NCBI RefSeq assembly: GCF_040529045.1
Contig: NZ_CP131914.1
Location: 4,386,501 to 4,450,500, forward strand
Source: Xanthomonas indica
GTDB lineage: Bacteria; Pseudomonadota; Gammaproteobacteria; Xanthomonadales; Xanthomonadaceae
Length of the DNA: 64,000 nt
Reading direction: 5' to 3'
Part shown: positions 27,714 through 38,900 of the stretch, one piece after another
Position numbering within the stretch: the stretch's first letter is position 1
Layout: every line of letters starts with the position of its first letter
The notes under the pieces: generated by a model
Databases searched by the model: none
Seen by the model: the letters and a program-made list of their open reading frames with translations, nothing else
What the model was told of the DNA's origin: nothing
Position numbers and translations under genes: made by a program

Positions 27714-29435
27714 ATGAACTCCTCCGCTCACGGCACGCCCCGCAACGGCGCGCGCTGGCTGACGCAGGCCCTGGAAGCCGAAGGCGTGGACACGCTGTTC
27801 GGCTATCCGGGCGGCACCATCATGCCGTTCTACGACGCGCTGGTAGACAGCCAGCTCAAGCACATCCTGGTCCGCCACGAGCAGGGCGCGGCGCTGGCCG
27901 CCAACGGCTACGCCCGCGCCAGCGGGCGGGTCGGCGTGTGCGTCGCCACGTCCGGTCCGGGCGCGTCCAACCTGGTCACCGGCATCGCCGATGCGATGCT
28001 CGACTCGGTGCCGATGATCTGCCTGACCGGGCAGGTCGCCACGCCGCTGCTGGGTACCGACGCGTTCCAGGAACTGGACGTGTTCGGGCTGACCCTGCCG
28101 ATCGTCAAGCACAGCTTCCTGGTGCGGCACGTGGACGACCTGCCGCAGGTGCTGCGCGACGCGTTCCGCATCGCCCGCGAAGGGCGGCCGGGCCCGGTGC
28201 TGATCGACCTGCCTAAGGACGTGCAACTGGCCGATGCCACGCATCTGCCCGCGCACGTGCCGGCGGAAGTGCCGACCCCGCCGGCGCCGCAGGACGCGGT
28301 GCTGGCCGAGGCGCTGGCGGCGATCGCCGGTGCCGAGAAGCCGGTGATCTACGGCGGCGGCGGCATCGCCCTGGGCGATGCGGTGGAAGCGTTCCGCCAG
28401 TTCGTCGAGGCCACCCGCATCCCCACCGTGCTGACCCTGCGCGGCCTGGGTGCGCTGCCGCACGCGCACCCGCATTACCTGGGCATGCTGGGCATGCACG
28501 GCACCCGCGCCGCCAACATGGCGGTGCAGGAGTCGGACCTGCTGATCGTGGTCGGCGCCCGCTTCGACGACCGCGCCACCGGCAAGCTGGCCGAATTCGC
28601 GCCGTTCGCGCGGGTCATCCACCTGGACGCCGACGCCTGCGAGATCTCCAAGCTGCGCCAGGCCGACATCGCCGTGCCCGGCGACGTGGCGCAATCGCTG
28701 CGCGCGCTGGCCGCGGCGACCAGCACCTGCGAGGCCTGGCACGCCCGTTGCGTCGGCCACCGCGAGAAGTTCGGCGCGCGCTACGACGCGCCCGGGCAGG
28801 ACATCTACGCGCCCGGCCTGCTGAAGCGGCTGAGCGAACTGGCCCCGGCCGACACCGTGATCGCCTGCGATGTCGGCCAGCACCAGATGTGGGTCGCCCA
28901 GCATTGCCGCTTCAACCACCCGCGCAATCACCTGACCAGCGGCGCGCTGGGCACCATGGGCTTCGGCCTGCCGGCGGCGATGGGCGCGCAGTTCGCCTGC
29001 CCGGACCGCACCGTGGTGCTGGTCAGCGGCGACGGCAGCTTCATGATGAACGTGCAGGAGCTGGTCACCATCGCCCGCTGCAAGCTGCCGGTGAAGATCG
29101 TGCTGCTGGACAACAGTTCGCTGGGCATGGTGCGGCAGTGGCAGGAACTGTTCTTCGCCGAGCGCTACAGCGAGATCGACCTGTCCGACAACCCGGATTT
29201 CGCCGCGCTGGCACAGGTGTTCGGCATCCCGGCCAAGCGCATCACCGCGCGTGGTCAGGTCGAGGACGCGCTGGCCGAGCTGTTGGCGCAGCCGGGCCCG
29301 GCGCTGCTGCACGTGGCCATCGACGCACGCGCCAACGTGTGGCCGCTGGTGCCGCCGAACACCGCCAACAGCACCATGCTGGAAAGCAATCCCGCCGCCC
29401 AGCGCCAGGAGACGACACATGCGTTACCAGCTTGA
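27714..29435 (+). CDS. ilvG: Acetolactate synthase, large catalytic subunit
   Basis: ThDP-, Mg- and FAD-dependent enzyme that condenses pyruvate with pyruvate or 2-ketobutyrate, the first common step to valine/leucine and isoleucine. ATG at 27714 gives 573 residues. Seen: EGVDTLFGYPGGTIMPFYDA with the following RHEQGAALAANGYARASG containing the catalytic glutamate, GPGASNLVTGIADAMLDSVP, the middle domain GARFDDRATGKL, and the ThDP-binding GDGSFMMNVQEL followed by LDNSSLGMVRQWQELFF. The last 17 bases overlap ilvM, implying translational coupling to its small subunit. The symbol ilvG (rather than ilvB or ilvI) follows its pairing with an ilvM-type partner. Confidence 0.95.
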   Translation: MNSSAHGTPRNGARWLTQALEAEGVDTLFGYPGGTIMPFYDALVDSQLKHILVRHEQGAALAANGYARASGRVGVCVATSGPGASNLVTGIADAMLDSVPMICLTGQVATPLLGTDAFQELDVFGLTLPIVKHSFLVRHVDDLPQVLRDAFRIAREGRPGPVLIDLPKDVQLADATHLPAHVPAEVPTPPAPQDAVLAEALAAIAGAEKPVIYGGGGIALGDAVEAFRQFVEATRIPTVLTLRGLGALPHAHPHYLGMLGMHGTRAANMAVQESDLLIVVGARFDDRATGKLAEFAPFARVIHLDADACEISKLRQADIAVPGDVAQSLRALAAATSTCEAWHARCVGHREKFGARYDAPGQDIYAPGLLKRLSELAPADTVIACDVGQHQMWVAQHCRFNHPRNHLTSGALGTMGFGLPAAMGAQFACPDRTVVLVSGDGSFMMNVQELVTIARCKLPVKIVLLDNSSLGMVRQWQELFFAERYSEIDLSDNPDFAALAQVFGIPAKRITARGQVEDALAELLAQPGPALLHVAIDARANVWPLVPPNTANSTMLESNPAAQRQETTHALPA

Positions 29436-29667
29436 CCTGGTGCTGAAACCGATCGACGGCGCCTTGCTGCGCGCGATCGGCATGGCCGAACGCCGCGGCT
29501 TCGCGCCGATCTCGATCAGCGGCGCGCCGGTGGCCGAGGACGCCGGCCGCTGGCACCTGCAACTGGTGGTGGACGGCAACCGCCCTGGCGAGACCCTGCG
29601 CCTGCAGATGGAGAAGGTCTATGACTGCGAATCGGTGCGCGTGACCGCGCTGGATGGGGTGGCGTGA
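29419..29667 (+). CDS. ilvM: Acetolactate synthase small regulatory subunit, ACT domain
   Basis: An 82-residue protein from ATG at 29419, with AGGAGA twelve bases upstream inside the end of ilvG. The whole length is a single ACT domain (YQLDLVLKPIDGALLRAIGM, AERRGFAPISI, WHLQLVVDGNRPGETLRLQM, EKVYDCESVRVTAL), matching IlvM (about 87 residues) rather than the longer IlvN/IlvH with their extra C-terminal domain. It would stabilise and activate the catalytic subunit. In E. coli the IlvGM enzyme is not sensitive to valine; whether that applies here is unknown. Confidence 0.9.
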   Translation: MRYQLDLVLKPIDGALLRAIGMAERRGFAPISISGAPVAEDAGRWHLQLVVDGNRPGETLRLQMEKVYDCESVRVTALDGVA

Positions 29668-29668
29668 T

Positions 29669-29852
29669 GGGGCCGGGATCGGGGAGGGGGGAATCGGGAT
29701 TCGCAGCAGGCGGCCGCACGGTCGTCGCTGTCATGACGCGTCAACGCCACCCGACCATGCGGAGGCGCCTTCTTCCATGGAGGTCACTTCTTCGCGCTCG
29801 CGCCCAGGATTCCCGCTGCGAATCCCCACTCCCCACTCCCCACTCCCGGCCC
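29669..29852. repeat. Inverted-repeat element inside the operon between ilvM and ilvA
   Basis: The left arm (29669-29707: ggggccgggatcgggg ... gattcgcagc) is closely complementary to the right arm (29815-29852: gctgcgaatcccc ... cactcccggcccc-like end). The right arm includes three tandem cactcccc units. About 107 bp separate the arms and contain no gene. It resembles a MITE or long hairpin; similar gggaatcggga/attccccattcccc repeats are frequent in Xanthomonas. It occupies the whole gap and leaves ilvA without a recognisable ribosome-binding site. Confidence 0.75.
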
Positions 29853-29856
29853 TACC

Positions 29857-30960
29857 ATGTCTGATGCCGGTCGCCCTGCGCAGGAGCCGGATGTAGGCCA
29901 CGTCGCCGTCAGCGTCGCCGACGTGCTGGCCGCGCAGGCGCGGTTGCGCCGCTACCTGCCGCCGACGCCGGTGCATTACGCCGAGCGCTTCGGCGTCTGG
30001 CTGAAGCTGGAAAACCTGCAGCGCACCGGTTCCTACAAGGTCCGCGGCGCGCTCAATGCGTTGCTGGCCGGGCTGGAACGCGGCGACGAGCGCGCGGTGA
30101 TCTGCGCCTCCGCCGGCAACCACGCGCAGGGCGTGGCCTGGGCCGCGCACCGCCTGGGCGTGCAGGCCATCACGGTGATGCCGCACGGCGCGCCGCAGAC
30201 CAAGATCGCCGGCGTCGCGCACTGGGGCGCCACCGTGCGCCAGCACGGCAACAGCTACGACGAGGCCTTCGCCTTCGCCCGCGACCTGGCCGAGCAGAAC
30301 GGCTACCGGTTCCTGTCCGCCTTCGACGACCCGGACGTGATCGCCGGCCAGGGCACCGTCGGCATCGAGCTGGCCGCGCACGCCCCGGACGTGGTGATCG
30401 TGCCGATCGGCGGCGGCGGCCTGGCCTCCGGCGTGGCCCTGGCGCTGCGCTCGCAGGGCGTGCGCGTGGTCGGCGCGCAGGTCGAGGGCGTGGATTCGAT
30501 GGCGCGGGCGATCCGCGGCGACATCCGCGCCGTGGATCCCGTCCCCACCCTGGCCGACGGCGTCAAGGTTAAAATCCCCGGGTTCATCACCCGCCGGCTG
30601 TGCGCCAGCCTGCTCGACGACGTGGTGATCGTGCGCGAGGCGGAACTGCGCGAAACGCTGGTCCGCCTGGCGCTGGAGGAGCACGTCATCGCCGAGGGCG
30701 CCGGCGCGCTGGCCCTGGCGGCCGGGCGCCGCGTCGCCGGCAAGCGCAAGTGCGCGGTGGTGTCCGGCGGCAACATCGACGCCGGCGTGCTGGCGACGCT
30801 GCTGTCGGAGGTGCGCCCGCGCCCGCCGCGCAAGCCGCGCCGCCGCAGCGCCGAGCGACTTCGCAGCCAACGTCCCGCCCCGCCCGCTCCTGCCCGCATC
30901 GCGTCGTCCCCGCATCCCCATCCGCAAGCCACCGCCGCCGTAGAGGAACCCATCTGGTGA
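29857..30960 (+). CDS. ilvA: Threonine dehydratase, short form without ACT domain
   Basis: PLP enzyme that deaminates threonine to 2-ketobutyrate for isoleucine synthesis. ATG at 29857 gives 367 residues. Seen: the PLP lysine in [16 protein letters not shown], the [15 protein letters not shown] loop, [26 protein letters not shown] and [13 protein letters not shown]. coli biosynthetic IlvA has about 514 residues with C-terminal ACT-like domains for isoleucine inhibition; those are missing. Instead the last ~45 residues are a Pro/Arg-rich tail ([20 protein letters not shown]). The fold therefore resembles the catabolic type, but its place in the operon implies a biosynthetic role. The stop overlaps the leuA start (GTGA). 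Confidence 0.92.
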   Translation: MSDAGRPAQEPDVGHVAVSVADVLAAQARLRRYLPPTPVHYAERFGVWLKLENLQRTGSYKVRGALNALLAGLERGDERAVICASAGNHAQGVAWAAHRLGVQAITVMPHGAPQTKIAGVAHWGATVRQHGNSYDEAFAFARDLAEQNGYRFLSAFDDPDVIAGQGTVGIELAAHAPDVVIVPIGGGGLASGVALALRSQGVRVVGAQVEGVDSMARAIRGDIRAVDPVPTLADGVKVKIPGFITRRLCASLLDDVVIVREAELRETLVRLALEEHVIAEGAGALALAAGRRVAGKRKCAVVSGGNIDAGVLATLLSEVRPRPPRKPRRRSAERLRSQRPAPPAPARIASSPHPHPQATAAVEEPIW

Positions 30961-32516
30961 ACACTTCCATTTCTTCCCAGACCCCCCGCATCCGCATTTT
31001 CGACACCACCCTGCGCGACGGCGAGCAATCCCCCGGCTGCAGCATGACCCCGCCGCAGAAGCTGGTGATGGCGCGCGCCCTGGCCGAGCTGGGCGTGGAC
31101 ATCATCGAGACCGGCTTCCCGGCCAGTTCGCAGTCCGACCGCGAGGCGATGGCGTTGATCGGCCGCGAGCTGCGCACGCCGACCCTGGCGGTGCTGTCGC
31201 GCTGCCTGGCCGCCGACATCGAGACCTCGGCGCGGGCACTGGAAGCGGCGGCCAATCCGCGCCTGCACGTGTTCCTGTCGACCAGCCCGCTGCACCGCGA
31301 GCACAAGCTGCGGATGAGCCGCGAGCAGGTGCTGGAATCGGTGCGCAAGCACGTGGCGCTGGCGCGCCAGTACGTGGACGACGTGGAGTTCTCGGCCGAG
31401 GACGCCACCCGCACCGAGGAGGATTTCCTGGCCGAGGTCGCCAGCGTCGCGATCGCCGCCGGCGCCACCACCATCAACCTGCCCGACACGGTCGGCTTCA
31501 CCACCCCGGAAGAGATCCGCGGCATGTTCTCGCGGATCATCGCCAGCGTCCCCGGTGCCGACCGCGTGGTCTTCAGCACCCACTGCCACAACGACCTGGG
31601 CCTGGCCGTGGCCAACTCGCTGGCCGCGGTGGAAGGCGGCGCGCGGCAGGTGGAATGCACCATCAACGGCATCGGCGAGCGTGCCGGCAACTGCGCGCTG
31701 GAAGAGATCGCGATGGCGCTGAAGGTGCGCAACGCGTTCTACGAACTGGACACCGCGATCCACACCCCGCGCATCGTCGCCACCTCGCAGTTGCTGCAGC
31801 GCCTGGTCGGCATGCCGGTGCAGCGCAACAAGGCGATCGTCGGCGGCAACGCCTTCGCCCACGAGTCGGGCATCCACCAGCACGGCATGCTGCGCCACCG
31901 CGGCACCTACGAGATCATGCGCCCCGAAGACGTGGGCTGGGAGTCCTCGCAGATGGTGCTGGGCCGCCACAGCGGCCGCGCCGCGGTCGAGCAGCGTCTG
32001 CGCGCGCTGGGCTACGTGCTGGACGAAGCCGAACTGAACATCGCCTTCGACGCGTTCAAGGCGCTGTGCGAACAGCAGCGCGTGGTCAACGACGCCGACC
32101 TGCAGGCGATGATGCAGGACGCGCCGGAAAGCCAGGGCTACCGCCTGTCGTCGATGACCGTCAGCGACCGCGGCCAGCGCGCCAGCGCGCAGGTCGAGCT
32201 GTCCGATCCGGATGGCCAGCGGGTCAGCGAGCGCGCCGAGGGCGACGGCCCGGTGGACGCGCTGTTCGCCGCCCTGTCGGCGGCCACCGGCGTGCAGCTG
32301 GTGCTGGACAGCTACCAGGTGCACAGCGTCGGCATCGGCGCCGACGCGCGCGGCGAGGCCAACCTCAGCGTGCGCCATGGCGAGGTCGAGTACGACGGCA
32401 CCGGCACCAGCCGCGACATCATCGAGGCCAGCGCGCTGGCCTGGCTGGACGTGGCCAACCGCGTGCTGCGGCAGCGCCAGGGCGCGCCGGCCGGCATCGC
32501 CGACGCGCTGGCCTGA
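30957..32516 (+). CDS. leuA: 2-isopropylmalate synthase
   Basis: First committed step of leucine synthesis, joining acetyl-CoA to 2-ketoisovalerate. GTG at 30957 overlaps the ilvA stop and is preceded by GAGGAAC, giving 519 residues. Seen: [16 protein letters not shown] at the N-terminus (metal-binding Asp), [13 protein letters not shown], the metal-binding [28 protein letters not shown] and [15 protein letters not shown]. The C-terminal ~120 residues form the leucine-binding regulatory domain ([20 protein letters not shown]). Longer frames reaching upstream into ilvA are not real starts. An 84-bp gap separates it from leuC. Confidence 0.97.
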   Translation: MNTSISSQTPRIRIFDTTLRDGEQSPGCSMTPPQKLVMARALAELGVDIIETGFPASSQSDREAMALIGRELRTPTLAVLSRCLAADIETSARALEAAANPRLHVFLSTSPLHREHKLRMSREQVLESVRKHVALARQYVDDVEFSAEDATRTEEDFLAEVASVAIAAGATTINLPDTVGFTTPEEIRGMFSRIIASVPGADRVVFSTHCHNDLGLAVANSLAAVEGGARQVECTINGIGERAGNCALEEIAMALKVRNAFYELDTAIHTPRIVATSQLLQRLVGMPVQRNKAIVGGNAFAHESGIHQHGMLRHRGTYEIMRPEDVGWESSQMVLGRHSGRAAVEQRLRALGYVLDEAELNIAFDAFKALCEQQRVVNDADLQAMMQDAPESQGYRLSSMTVSDRGQRASAQVELSDPDGQRVSERAEGDGPVDALFAALSAATGVQLVLDSYQVHSVGIGADARGEANLSVRHGEVEYDGTGTSRDIIEASALAWLDVANRVLRQRQGAPAGIADALA

Positions 32517-32600
32517 GCCGCCACCGCACGGTCATCGTCGTGGTGCACGCTCGCCTTCGCCCGTCCTTCCCGCCCAGCTTTCCTGCCAGGTAGTTCCGCA

Positions 32601-34016
32601 ATGTCCGCCACTCCCCGCACCCTGTACGACAAACTGTGGGACGCGCACGTCGTCGTCCCCGAAAGCTCCGCCGCCCCGGCAGTGCTGTACATCGATCTGC
32701 ACCTGATCCACGAAGTGACCTCGCCGCAGGCGTTCACCGAGCTCAAGGCGCGCGGCCTGACGCCGCGCCGGCCGGACCGCACCAAGGCGACCATGGACCA
32801 CTCCACGCCGACCCTGCCGCGCGGCGCCGACGGCAAGCTGCCGTACTACACCCCGGCCTCCGAGGCGCAGGTGGACATGCTCGCGCGCAACTGCGCCGAC
32901 TACGGCATCGAACTGTTCGACATGGGCTCGGACAACCGCGGCATCGTCCACGTGATCGCGCCGGAGCAGGGCTTCACCCAGCCCGGCATGACCATCGTCT
33001 GCGGCGACAGCCACACCTCCACGCATGGCGCGTTCGGCGCGCTGGCGTTCGGCATCGGCACCAGCGAGGTCGGCCACGTGCTGGCCACGCAGTGCCTGCT
33101 GCAGCGCAAGGCCAAGACCATGGCGATCACCGTCGACGGACCGCTGGCGCCGGGCGTCGGCGCCAAGGACGTGATCCTGCACATCATCGGCGTGATCGGG
33201 GTCAACGGCGGCACCGGCCACGTGCTGGAGTACCGCGGTTCCACCATCGCCGCGATGGACATGGAACAGCGCATGACCCTGTGCAACATGTCGATCGAGG
33301 CCGGCGCACGCGCCGGCATGGTCGCGCCGGACCAGGTCACCTTCGACTGGGTCGCCAAGACCCCGCGCGGCCCCAAGGGGGCCGACTTCGAGGCCGCCGT
33401 GCAGCGCTGGTCGCAGTTGCAAAGCGATCCCGGCGCGCGCTTCGACGCCGAGGTGCGCATCGACGCGCGCGACATCCGCCCGACCCTGACCTGGGGCACC
33501 CACCCCGGCACCGCGATCGCGGTGGACGTGCCGATCCCGGCCGCGCAGGATCCGGCGGCGCAAAAGGGCCTGCACTACATGCACCTGGAAGCCGGACATG
33601 CGCTGATCGGCACGCCGGTGGACGTGGTGTTCGTCGGCTCCTGCACCAACGGCCGGCTCAGCGACATGCGCGACGTGGCGCAGGTGCTGCGCGGCCGCAA
33701 GGTGGCGCCGCACGTGCGCATGCTGGTGGTGCCGGGCTCGGAGATCGTCAAGCGCCAGGCCGAGGCCGAGGGCATCCACGAGGTGGTGCGCGCGGCCGGT
33801 GCGGAATGGCGCGAGTCGGGCTGCTCCATGTGCATCGCCATGAACGGCGACCTGGTGGCGCCGGGACAGCTGGCGGTGAGCACCAGCAACCGCAATTTCG
33901 AAGGCCGCCAGGGCCCGGGCTCGCGCACCCTGCTGGCCTCGCCGCTGACCGCGGCCTGGGCCGCGGTGAACGGCCGGGTCAGCGATCCGCGCGCGCTGTT
34001 CGCGGAGGTCGCGTGA
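32601..34016 (+). CDS. leuC: 3-isopropylmalate dehydratase large subunit
   Basis: [4Fe-4S] aconitase-family subunit that, with LeuD, isomerises 2- to 3-isopropylmalate. ATG at 32601 (AGGTAG upstream) gives 471 residues. Seen: [28 protein letters not shown], the [10 protein letters not shown] segment, [20 protein letters not shown], and the three cluster cysteines in [14 protein letters not shown] and [12 protein letters not shown], ending with [18 protein letters not shown]. Its stop overlaps the ATG of a 59-codon ORF rather than leading straight into leuD. Confidence 0.97.
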   Translation: MSATPRTLYDKLWDAHVVVPESSAAPAVLYIDLHLIHEVTSPQAFTELKARGLTPRRPDRTKATMDHSTPTLPRGADGKLPYYTPASEAQVDMLARNCADYGIELFDMGSDNRGIVHVIAPEQGFTQPGMTIVCGDSHTSTHGAFGALAFGIGTSEVGHVLATQCLLQRKAKTMAITVDGPLAPGVGAKDVILHIIGVIGVNGGTGHVLEYRGSTIAAMDMEQRMTLCNMSIEAGARAGMVAPDQVTFDWVAKTPRGPKGADFEAAVQRWSQLQSDPGARFDAEVRIDARDIRPTLTWGTHPGTAIAVDVPIPAAQDPAAQKGLHYMHLEAGHALIGTPVDVVFVGSCTNGRLSDMRDVAQVLRGRKVAPHVRMLVVPGSEIVKRQAEAEGIHEVVRAAGAEWRESGCSMCIAMNGDLVAPGQLAVSTSNRNFEGRQGPGSRTLLASPLTAAWAAVNGRVSDPRALFAEVA

Positions 34017-34195
34017 TGGCATCGCACATTGCCGCGTTCGCGGCCACGCTGACCTTCGTCGCCACCACCACCCGCGCTTTCGCGCACCGCCATCAGCCGC
34101 TGCTGCCGCCGCATGTGCCGCCCGCGGCACTGCCGCTGGCGGCCGACGCCGCGGCGCCCGCCCCCGACGCCGTCGCTTCCCAGGAGACCCCGTGA
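34016..34195 (+). CDS. Small ORF of unknown function between leuC and leuD
   Basis: 59 codons. The ATG at 34016 overlaps the leuC stop (TGATG) and the stop at 34193-34195 overlaps the leuD ATG (TGATG), so it is positioned for translational coupling on both sides. Residues 1-24 look like a short hydrophobic signal or membrane segment (HIAAFAATLTFVATTTRAFA), followed by a His/Pro/Ala-rich tail (RHQPLLPPHVPPAALPL). The leuD ribosome-binding site (CAGGAG) lies within it. It may be a real small membrane or secreted protein, or merely a coupling device that keeps ribosomes moving from leuC to leuD. I do not recognise a family. Confidence 0.5.
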   Translation: MASHIAAFAATLTFVATTTRAFAHRHQPLLPPHVPPAALPLAADAAAPAPDAVASQETP

Positions 34196-34773
34196 TGGCC
34201 GGCTTCGCCACCCTCACCTCGCGCAGCGTGGTGCTGCGCCAGACCAACATCGACACCGACCAGATCATCCCGGCACGGTTCCTGTCCACCACCGAACGCG
34301 CCGGCCTCGGCCGTCACGCCTTCAACGACTGGCGCTGGCAGGCCGACGGCACGCCGAACCCGGAGTTCGCCTTCAACCAGGCGCACAACGCCGGCCGCCA
34401 GATCCTGCTGGCCGGGCGCAACTTCGGCTGCGGCTCCTCGCGCGAGCATGCGCCGTGGGCGCTGACCGACCTGGGCCTGCGCGCCATCGTCAGCAGCGAG
34501 ATCGCCGACATCTTCCGCAACAACAGCCTCAAGAACGGCCTGCTGCCGATCGTGCTGGCCGAGGACGACGTGCAGACGCTGATGCAGCGCCCGGACGACG
34601 CGCTGACCGTGGACGTGGCCGCGCGCGAATTGCGCACGCCCGACGGCCGCGTCTACGCCTTCCCGCTCGACGCGTTCTCGCAGACCTGTCTGCTCGAGGG
34701 CGTGGACGAGATGGGCTACCTGTTGCTGCGCCAACCCGACATCGAACGCTACGAGGCCACCCATGCACGCTGA
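34195..34773 (+). CDS. leuD: 3-isopropylmalate dehydratase small subunit
   Basis: Partner of LeuC. ATG at 34195, with CAGGAGA upstream, gives 192 residues; a GTG one codon earlier is possible. Seen: the swivel-domain hallmarks [62 protein letters not shown], and the C-terminal [19 protein letters not shown]. Its last 11 bases overlap leuB. The length is in the normal range for bacterial LeuD. Confidence 0.96.
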   Translation: MAGFATLTSRSVVLRQTNIDTDQIIPARFLSTTERAGLGRHAFNDWRWQADGTPNPEFAFNQAHNAGRQILLAGRNFGCGSSREHAPWALTDLGLRAIVSSEIADIFRNNSLKNGLLPIVLAEDDVQTLMQRPDDALTVDVAARELRTPDGRVYAFPLDAFSQTCLLEGVDEMGYLLLRQPDIERYEATHAR

Positions 34774-35824
34774 CATCGTCGTCCTGCCCGGCGACGGCAT
34801 CGGTCCGGAAGTCGCCGCCGCCGCGGTCGCGGTGCTGCGCGCCGTGGCCGCGCGCCATGGCCACGACTTCCAGTTCCAGGAGCACGACATCGGCGGCATC
34901 GCCATCGACCGCCACGGCGAGCCGTTGCCGGCGGCGACGCTGACCGCCTGCCAGCGCGCCGACGCGGTGCTGCTGGGCGCGGTCGGCGGACCCAAGTGGT
35001 CCGACCCGAACGCCAAGGTACGCCCCGAGCAGGGCCTGCTGGCGATCCGCCGCGGCCTGGGCCTGTTCGCCAACCTGCGCCCGGTCAAGCCGCACCCGGC
35101 GGCGCTGGACGCCTCGCCGATCAAGCCGCACCTGCTGCAGGGCGTGGACATCGTGGTGGTGCGCGAACTGACCGGCGGCATCTACTTCGGCGACAAGACC
35201 CGCAGCCCCAGCGACGCCAGCGACCTGTGCCGCTACACCGTCGCGGAGATCGAGCGGGTGCTGCGCAGCGCGTTCCGCCTGGCCCGGCAGCGCCGCAACC
35301 ACGTGGTCTCGGTGGACAAGGCCAACGTGCTGGAAACCTCGCGGCTGTGGCGCGACGTCGCCGCGCGGATCGGCCGCGAGGAATTCCCCGACGTGCGCCT
35401 GGAACACCAACTGGTCGATTCGATGGCCATGCACCTGCTGGCCAAGCCGCGCGAGTACGACGTGATCGTCACCGAGAACATGTTCGGCGACATCCTCACC
35501 GACGAAGCCTCGATGCTGGCCGGCTCGCTGGGGCTGCTGCCGTCGGCCTCGCTGGGCGAAGGCCGCATCGGCCTGTACGAGCCGATCCACGGCTCGGCGC
35601 CGGACATCGCCGGCAAGGGCATCGCCAATCCCTACGCGACCATCCTCAGCGCGGCGCTGCTGCTGCGCCACTCGCTGGGTCTGGAAGCCGAAGCCGTGGC
35701 GATCGAGCAGGCCGTCAATGCCGCGCTCGACGCACAGGCGTTCACCGCCGACCTTGCCGCACCGGGCCAGGGCATCTCCACCGAGGCCGCGGCCGAGGCG
35801 GTGCTGCAGCGCCTGCAGGGCTGA
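34763..35824 (+). CDS. leuB: 3-isopropylmalate dehydrogenase
   Basis: NAD+-dependent oxidative decarboxylation of 3-isopropylmalate to 2-ketoisocaproate. ATG at 34763 overlaps the end of leuD, giving 353 residues. Seen: [63 protein letters not shown], the [17 protein letters not shown] lysine segment, [20 protein letters not shown], and [19 protein letters not shown]. It is the last gene of the ilv-leu operon. A GC-rich hairpin (gcgccggcgcc...ggcgccggc) just after the stop has no T-run. Confidence 0.97.
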   Translation: MHADIVVLPGDGIGPEVAAAAVAVLRAVAARHGHDFQFQEHDIGGIAIDRHGEPLPAATLTACQRADAVLLGAVGGPKWSDPNAKVRPEQGLLAIRRGLGLFANLRPVKPHPAALDASPIKPHLLQGVDIVVVRELTGGIYFGDKTRSPSDASDLCRYTVAEIERVLRSAFRLARQRRNHVVSVDKANVLETSRLWRDVAARIGREEFPDVRLEHQLVDSMAMHLLAKPREYDVIVTENMFGDILTDEASMLAGSLGLLPSASLGEGRIGLYEPIHGSAPDIAGKGIANPYATILSAALLLRHSLGLEAEAVAIEQAVNAALDAQAFTADLAAPGQGISTEAAAEAVLQRLQG

Positions 35825-35995
35825 TCCGCGCCGGCGCCACTGGCGCCGGCCGCCTCCCGCCCGCCGCGACGATGCGGCGGGTGTGGAGCGCCGCCATTTC
35901 TCTTCAGTGCGCCTGCGTGGCGCCTGCGTCATCACCCCTGCGCAATCCCACGCCACCGCGCTGACCACGCGCCGCGCCTGCGCCGCCTCACCGCC

Positions 35996-38900
35996 CTAGC
36001 CGATCACCCGGTCGCGGCCTTCGCGCTTGGCCTGGTACAGGCGCTTGTCGGCCTGCACCAGCAGGTCGCGGCGGGTGCGCAGGGCCGGCGACAGGCAGGC
36101 GAAGCCGATGCTGGCGGTGAAGCGCACCGCGCGTCCGTGGTCGTCGTGCAGCACCAGATCGGCGATGTGCAGGCGCAACGCGTCCAGGCGCGCGTGCGCC
36201 GGCTCCTGGTCCAGGCCCGGCAGCACCAGCAGGAACTCCTCGCCGCCATGGCGCGCGGCGAAGGCCTGCTCGCCGAGGCTGGCGCGCAGCGCCTCGCCGA
36301 CCCGGCGCAGCACCTCGTCGCCGATCTCGTGGCCGTAGGCGTCGTTGATCTTCTTGAAATGGTCGATGTCCAGCAGCGCCACGCACAGGGGCGTGCGCGT
36401 GTTCAGCGCCCGCTCCAGCGCCGCGTTGAGGTAGGGATCGCCGGTGCGCCGATTGGGCAGGCCGGTCAGCGCATCGTGTCCGGCCTGGTAGGCGAGCTTG
36501 CGCACCAGGTCCTCGCGCTCGAGGTTGGCCAGCTTCAACGCCAGGTTCTTCGCCTTCAGTTCGTGGGTGCGCTCGGCGATGATGGTGTTGAGCCGGCGCT
36601 GGCGGCGCCGGTAACGGCGGCTGCGGCCGCGGTACCACCACAGGAGCAGGCCGGTCGCGCCCAGCGCCACCAGCACCACGAACGGCCAGCGTTCCCAGAA
36701 CGGCGGCACCAGTTGCAGGCGCAGCGAGGCACTGCCGATGCGCTCGCTGCGCGACCAGTCCAGCGGGCTGGTCATCGCCTGCACGTCCAGGCGGTAGCTG
36801 CCCGACGGCAGGTTGGTGTAGACCGCTTCCTCGCTGCTGCCGGCGTCGACCCACTGCCGATCGAATCCCTGCAGGCGATAGCGATAGCGCACCTTGTCCG
36901 GCGAGCGGAAGCTCAGCCCGGCATAGCCGATCGCGAGGCGGGCGACGCCGCCGTGCAGGCGGTAGTCGCCGCGCAGTGGTTGCGCCACGCCGTCCACCTG
37001 CACATGGGAGATCACCAGCGGCGGCGCACGCACGTTGCGCCGGCTCGGCAGCGCCGGATCGATCAGCGCCAGCCCGGCCGAGGTCGGGATCAGCAGTATG
37101 CCGTCGCGGCTGCGCCAGCCCGCCGGCGCACTGCTACCGTTGCCCTGCCCGCCAGGCATACCGTCGCTGCGGTCGACCACGTCCACCGCCAGGGTGCTGC
37201 GCTGGCCGGCGTCCAGTTCCGCCAGCCGCGCACGCGCGATGCGCAGCACGCCGCGATTGCTGTTCGCCCACAGGGTGCCGTTGCCGTCGTCGAGCAGCCG
37301 GAACAGCTTGTCGCGCGGCAGCCCGACACTGTGGTCGTAGATGCGCCACTGCCCGCCGCGCAGGCGCAGCAGGCCGCGGTCGCTGGCGACCCACAGGGTG
37401 CCGTCGGCATCTTCCAGGAAATCGAAGGCGTTCTGCGCCGGGAAGCCGTGGCCGCTCGGCCGCGCCTGCAGCGTACCGTCCGCGGCGAGCGTGGCGATGC
37501 CCTGGTTGGTGCCGATCCACAGCACCCCGGCATGGTCGCGGTACAGCGCCTGCACCTGCCGCCCGGGCAGGCCTTCGGCGGTGCCGTAGGCCCGCGTGCG
37601 CTCGCCCTTGCGATACAGCAGTCCCTCGTTGCCGCCGATCCACAGGCCGCCGTCGGCATCGGCCAGCAGCGCACGCACCATGGTCCGCGGCACGCCCGCG
37701 GCCACGCCCAGGCGTTGCCGGATGCTGCCGTCGGCCGACAGCAGCAGGATGCCCTGGTCGTAGGTGCCGACCCACATGCCGCCGTCGCGGGCGGCGGCCA
37801 GCGCCAGCACGGAGGGATCGCGGCCCGGGCGCTCGCTCAAGCGCAGCGCACGGATGCGGCCGCCCTGCCAGCGGTCGAGGCCGGCGGCATGGCCGATCCA
37901 GATCGCGCCATCGGCGTTCTGCTGCACCACCCGCACGTAGTCGCTGCCGAGCCCGTCCTGGCGGGTCAGGCCGCCGGCATCGCCCTTGGCGACGCGGAAC
38001 AGGCCGTCGGTACTGCCGGCCCACACCAGGCCCTCGTGGTCCTCGATCAGCGCCGGGCTGACCACGCCGGAGATCGACAGCACTTCCTCGCTGGCGCCGT
38101 TGGAGGCGCGCCGCAGCAGTTGCCCGCTGGACAGGCTCATCCACAGCTGGCCATCGTGGTCCTGCAGCGCGGCATCGACGCGCTGACCGCGCCGCAGCCA
38201 TTGCAGGCCGCCGTTGGCGCCGAGCCAGAACACGCCTTCGTCGCTGGCGACCAGCAGGCCGCCCTGGCGGTCGGGCGCCAGGCGCCGGATCGACGCCGTG
38301 CGCATCGCTGCCGCGCCCCAGCGCTGCGCCCGCGTGCCGTGCGCGGTCATCCGGAACAGGCCCTGCGGCGTGCCCACCAGCACCGCGTCGCGGTAGCGCA
38401 GCAGGGCAGCGATGCGGATCTTGCCCAGCCCCGCGGCGGCACCAACGTCGACCAGGCGGCCGTCGGCCTCGATCCGGAACAGGCCGTCCTCGCTGCCGAC
38501 CCACAATCCGCCGTCGGCGTCGCGCAGCATCGCCGTGACCCGCAGCCGCTGCGCGCGCGCATCGCCCAGATGCTCCCAGCGCCCGGCGGCGTAGCGGAAC
38601 ACGCCGTCGTAGGCGGTGCCGACCAGCATGCCGCCGTCGGCGTCGGCGAGCAGCGCGAACACCCCCGACAGCTCCATGCCCGGGGTGTTCTGCCGATCGA
38701 AGACGGTGAAGGCGCGGCCGTCGAAACGCGCCACGCCTTCCCAGGTGCCGACCCAGATCATGCCGTCGCGATCCTGCGCCAACGCGTGCACCAGGTTGTG
38801 CGGCAGCCCCTCTTCCATGGTCCAGCGCGCGACCACCGGGCGGTCGAGCACGGCGCGCTCGGTCAGCGGCGCGGCCGGTTCGGCGGCGCGCGCGACGACG

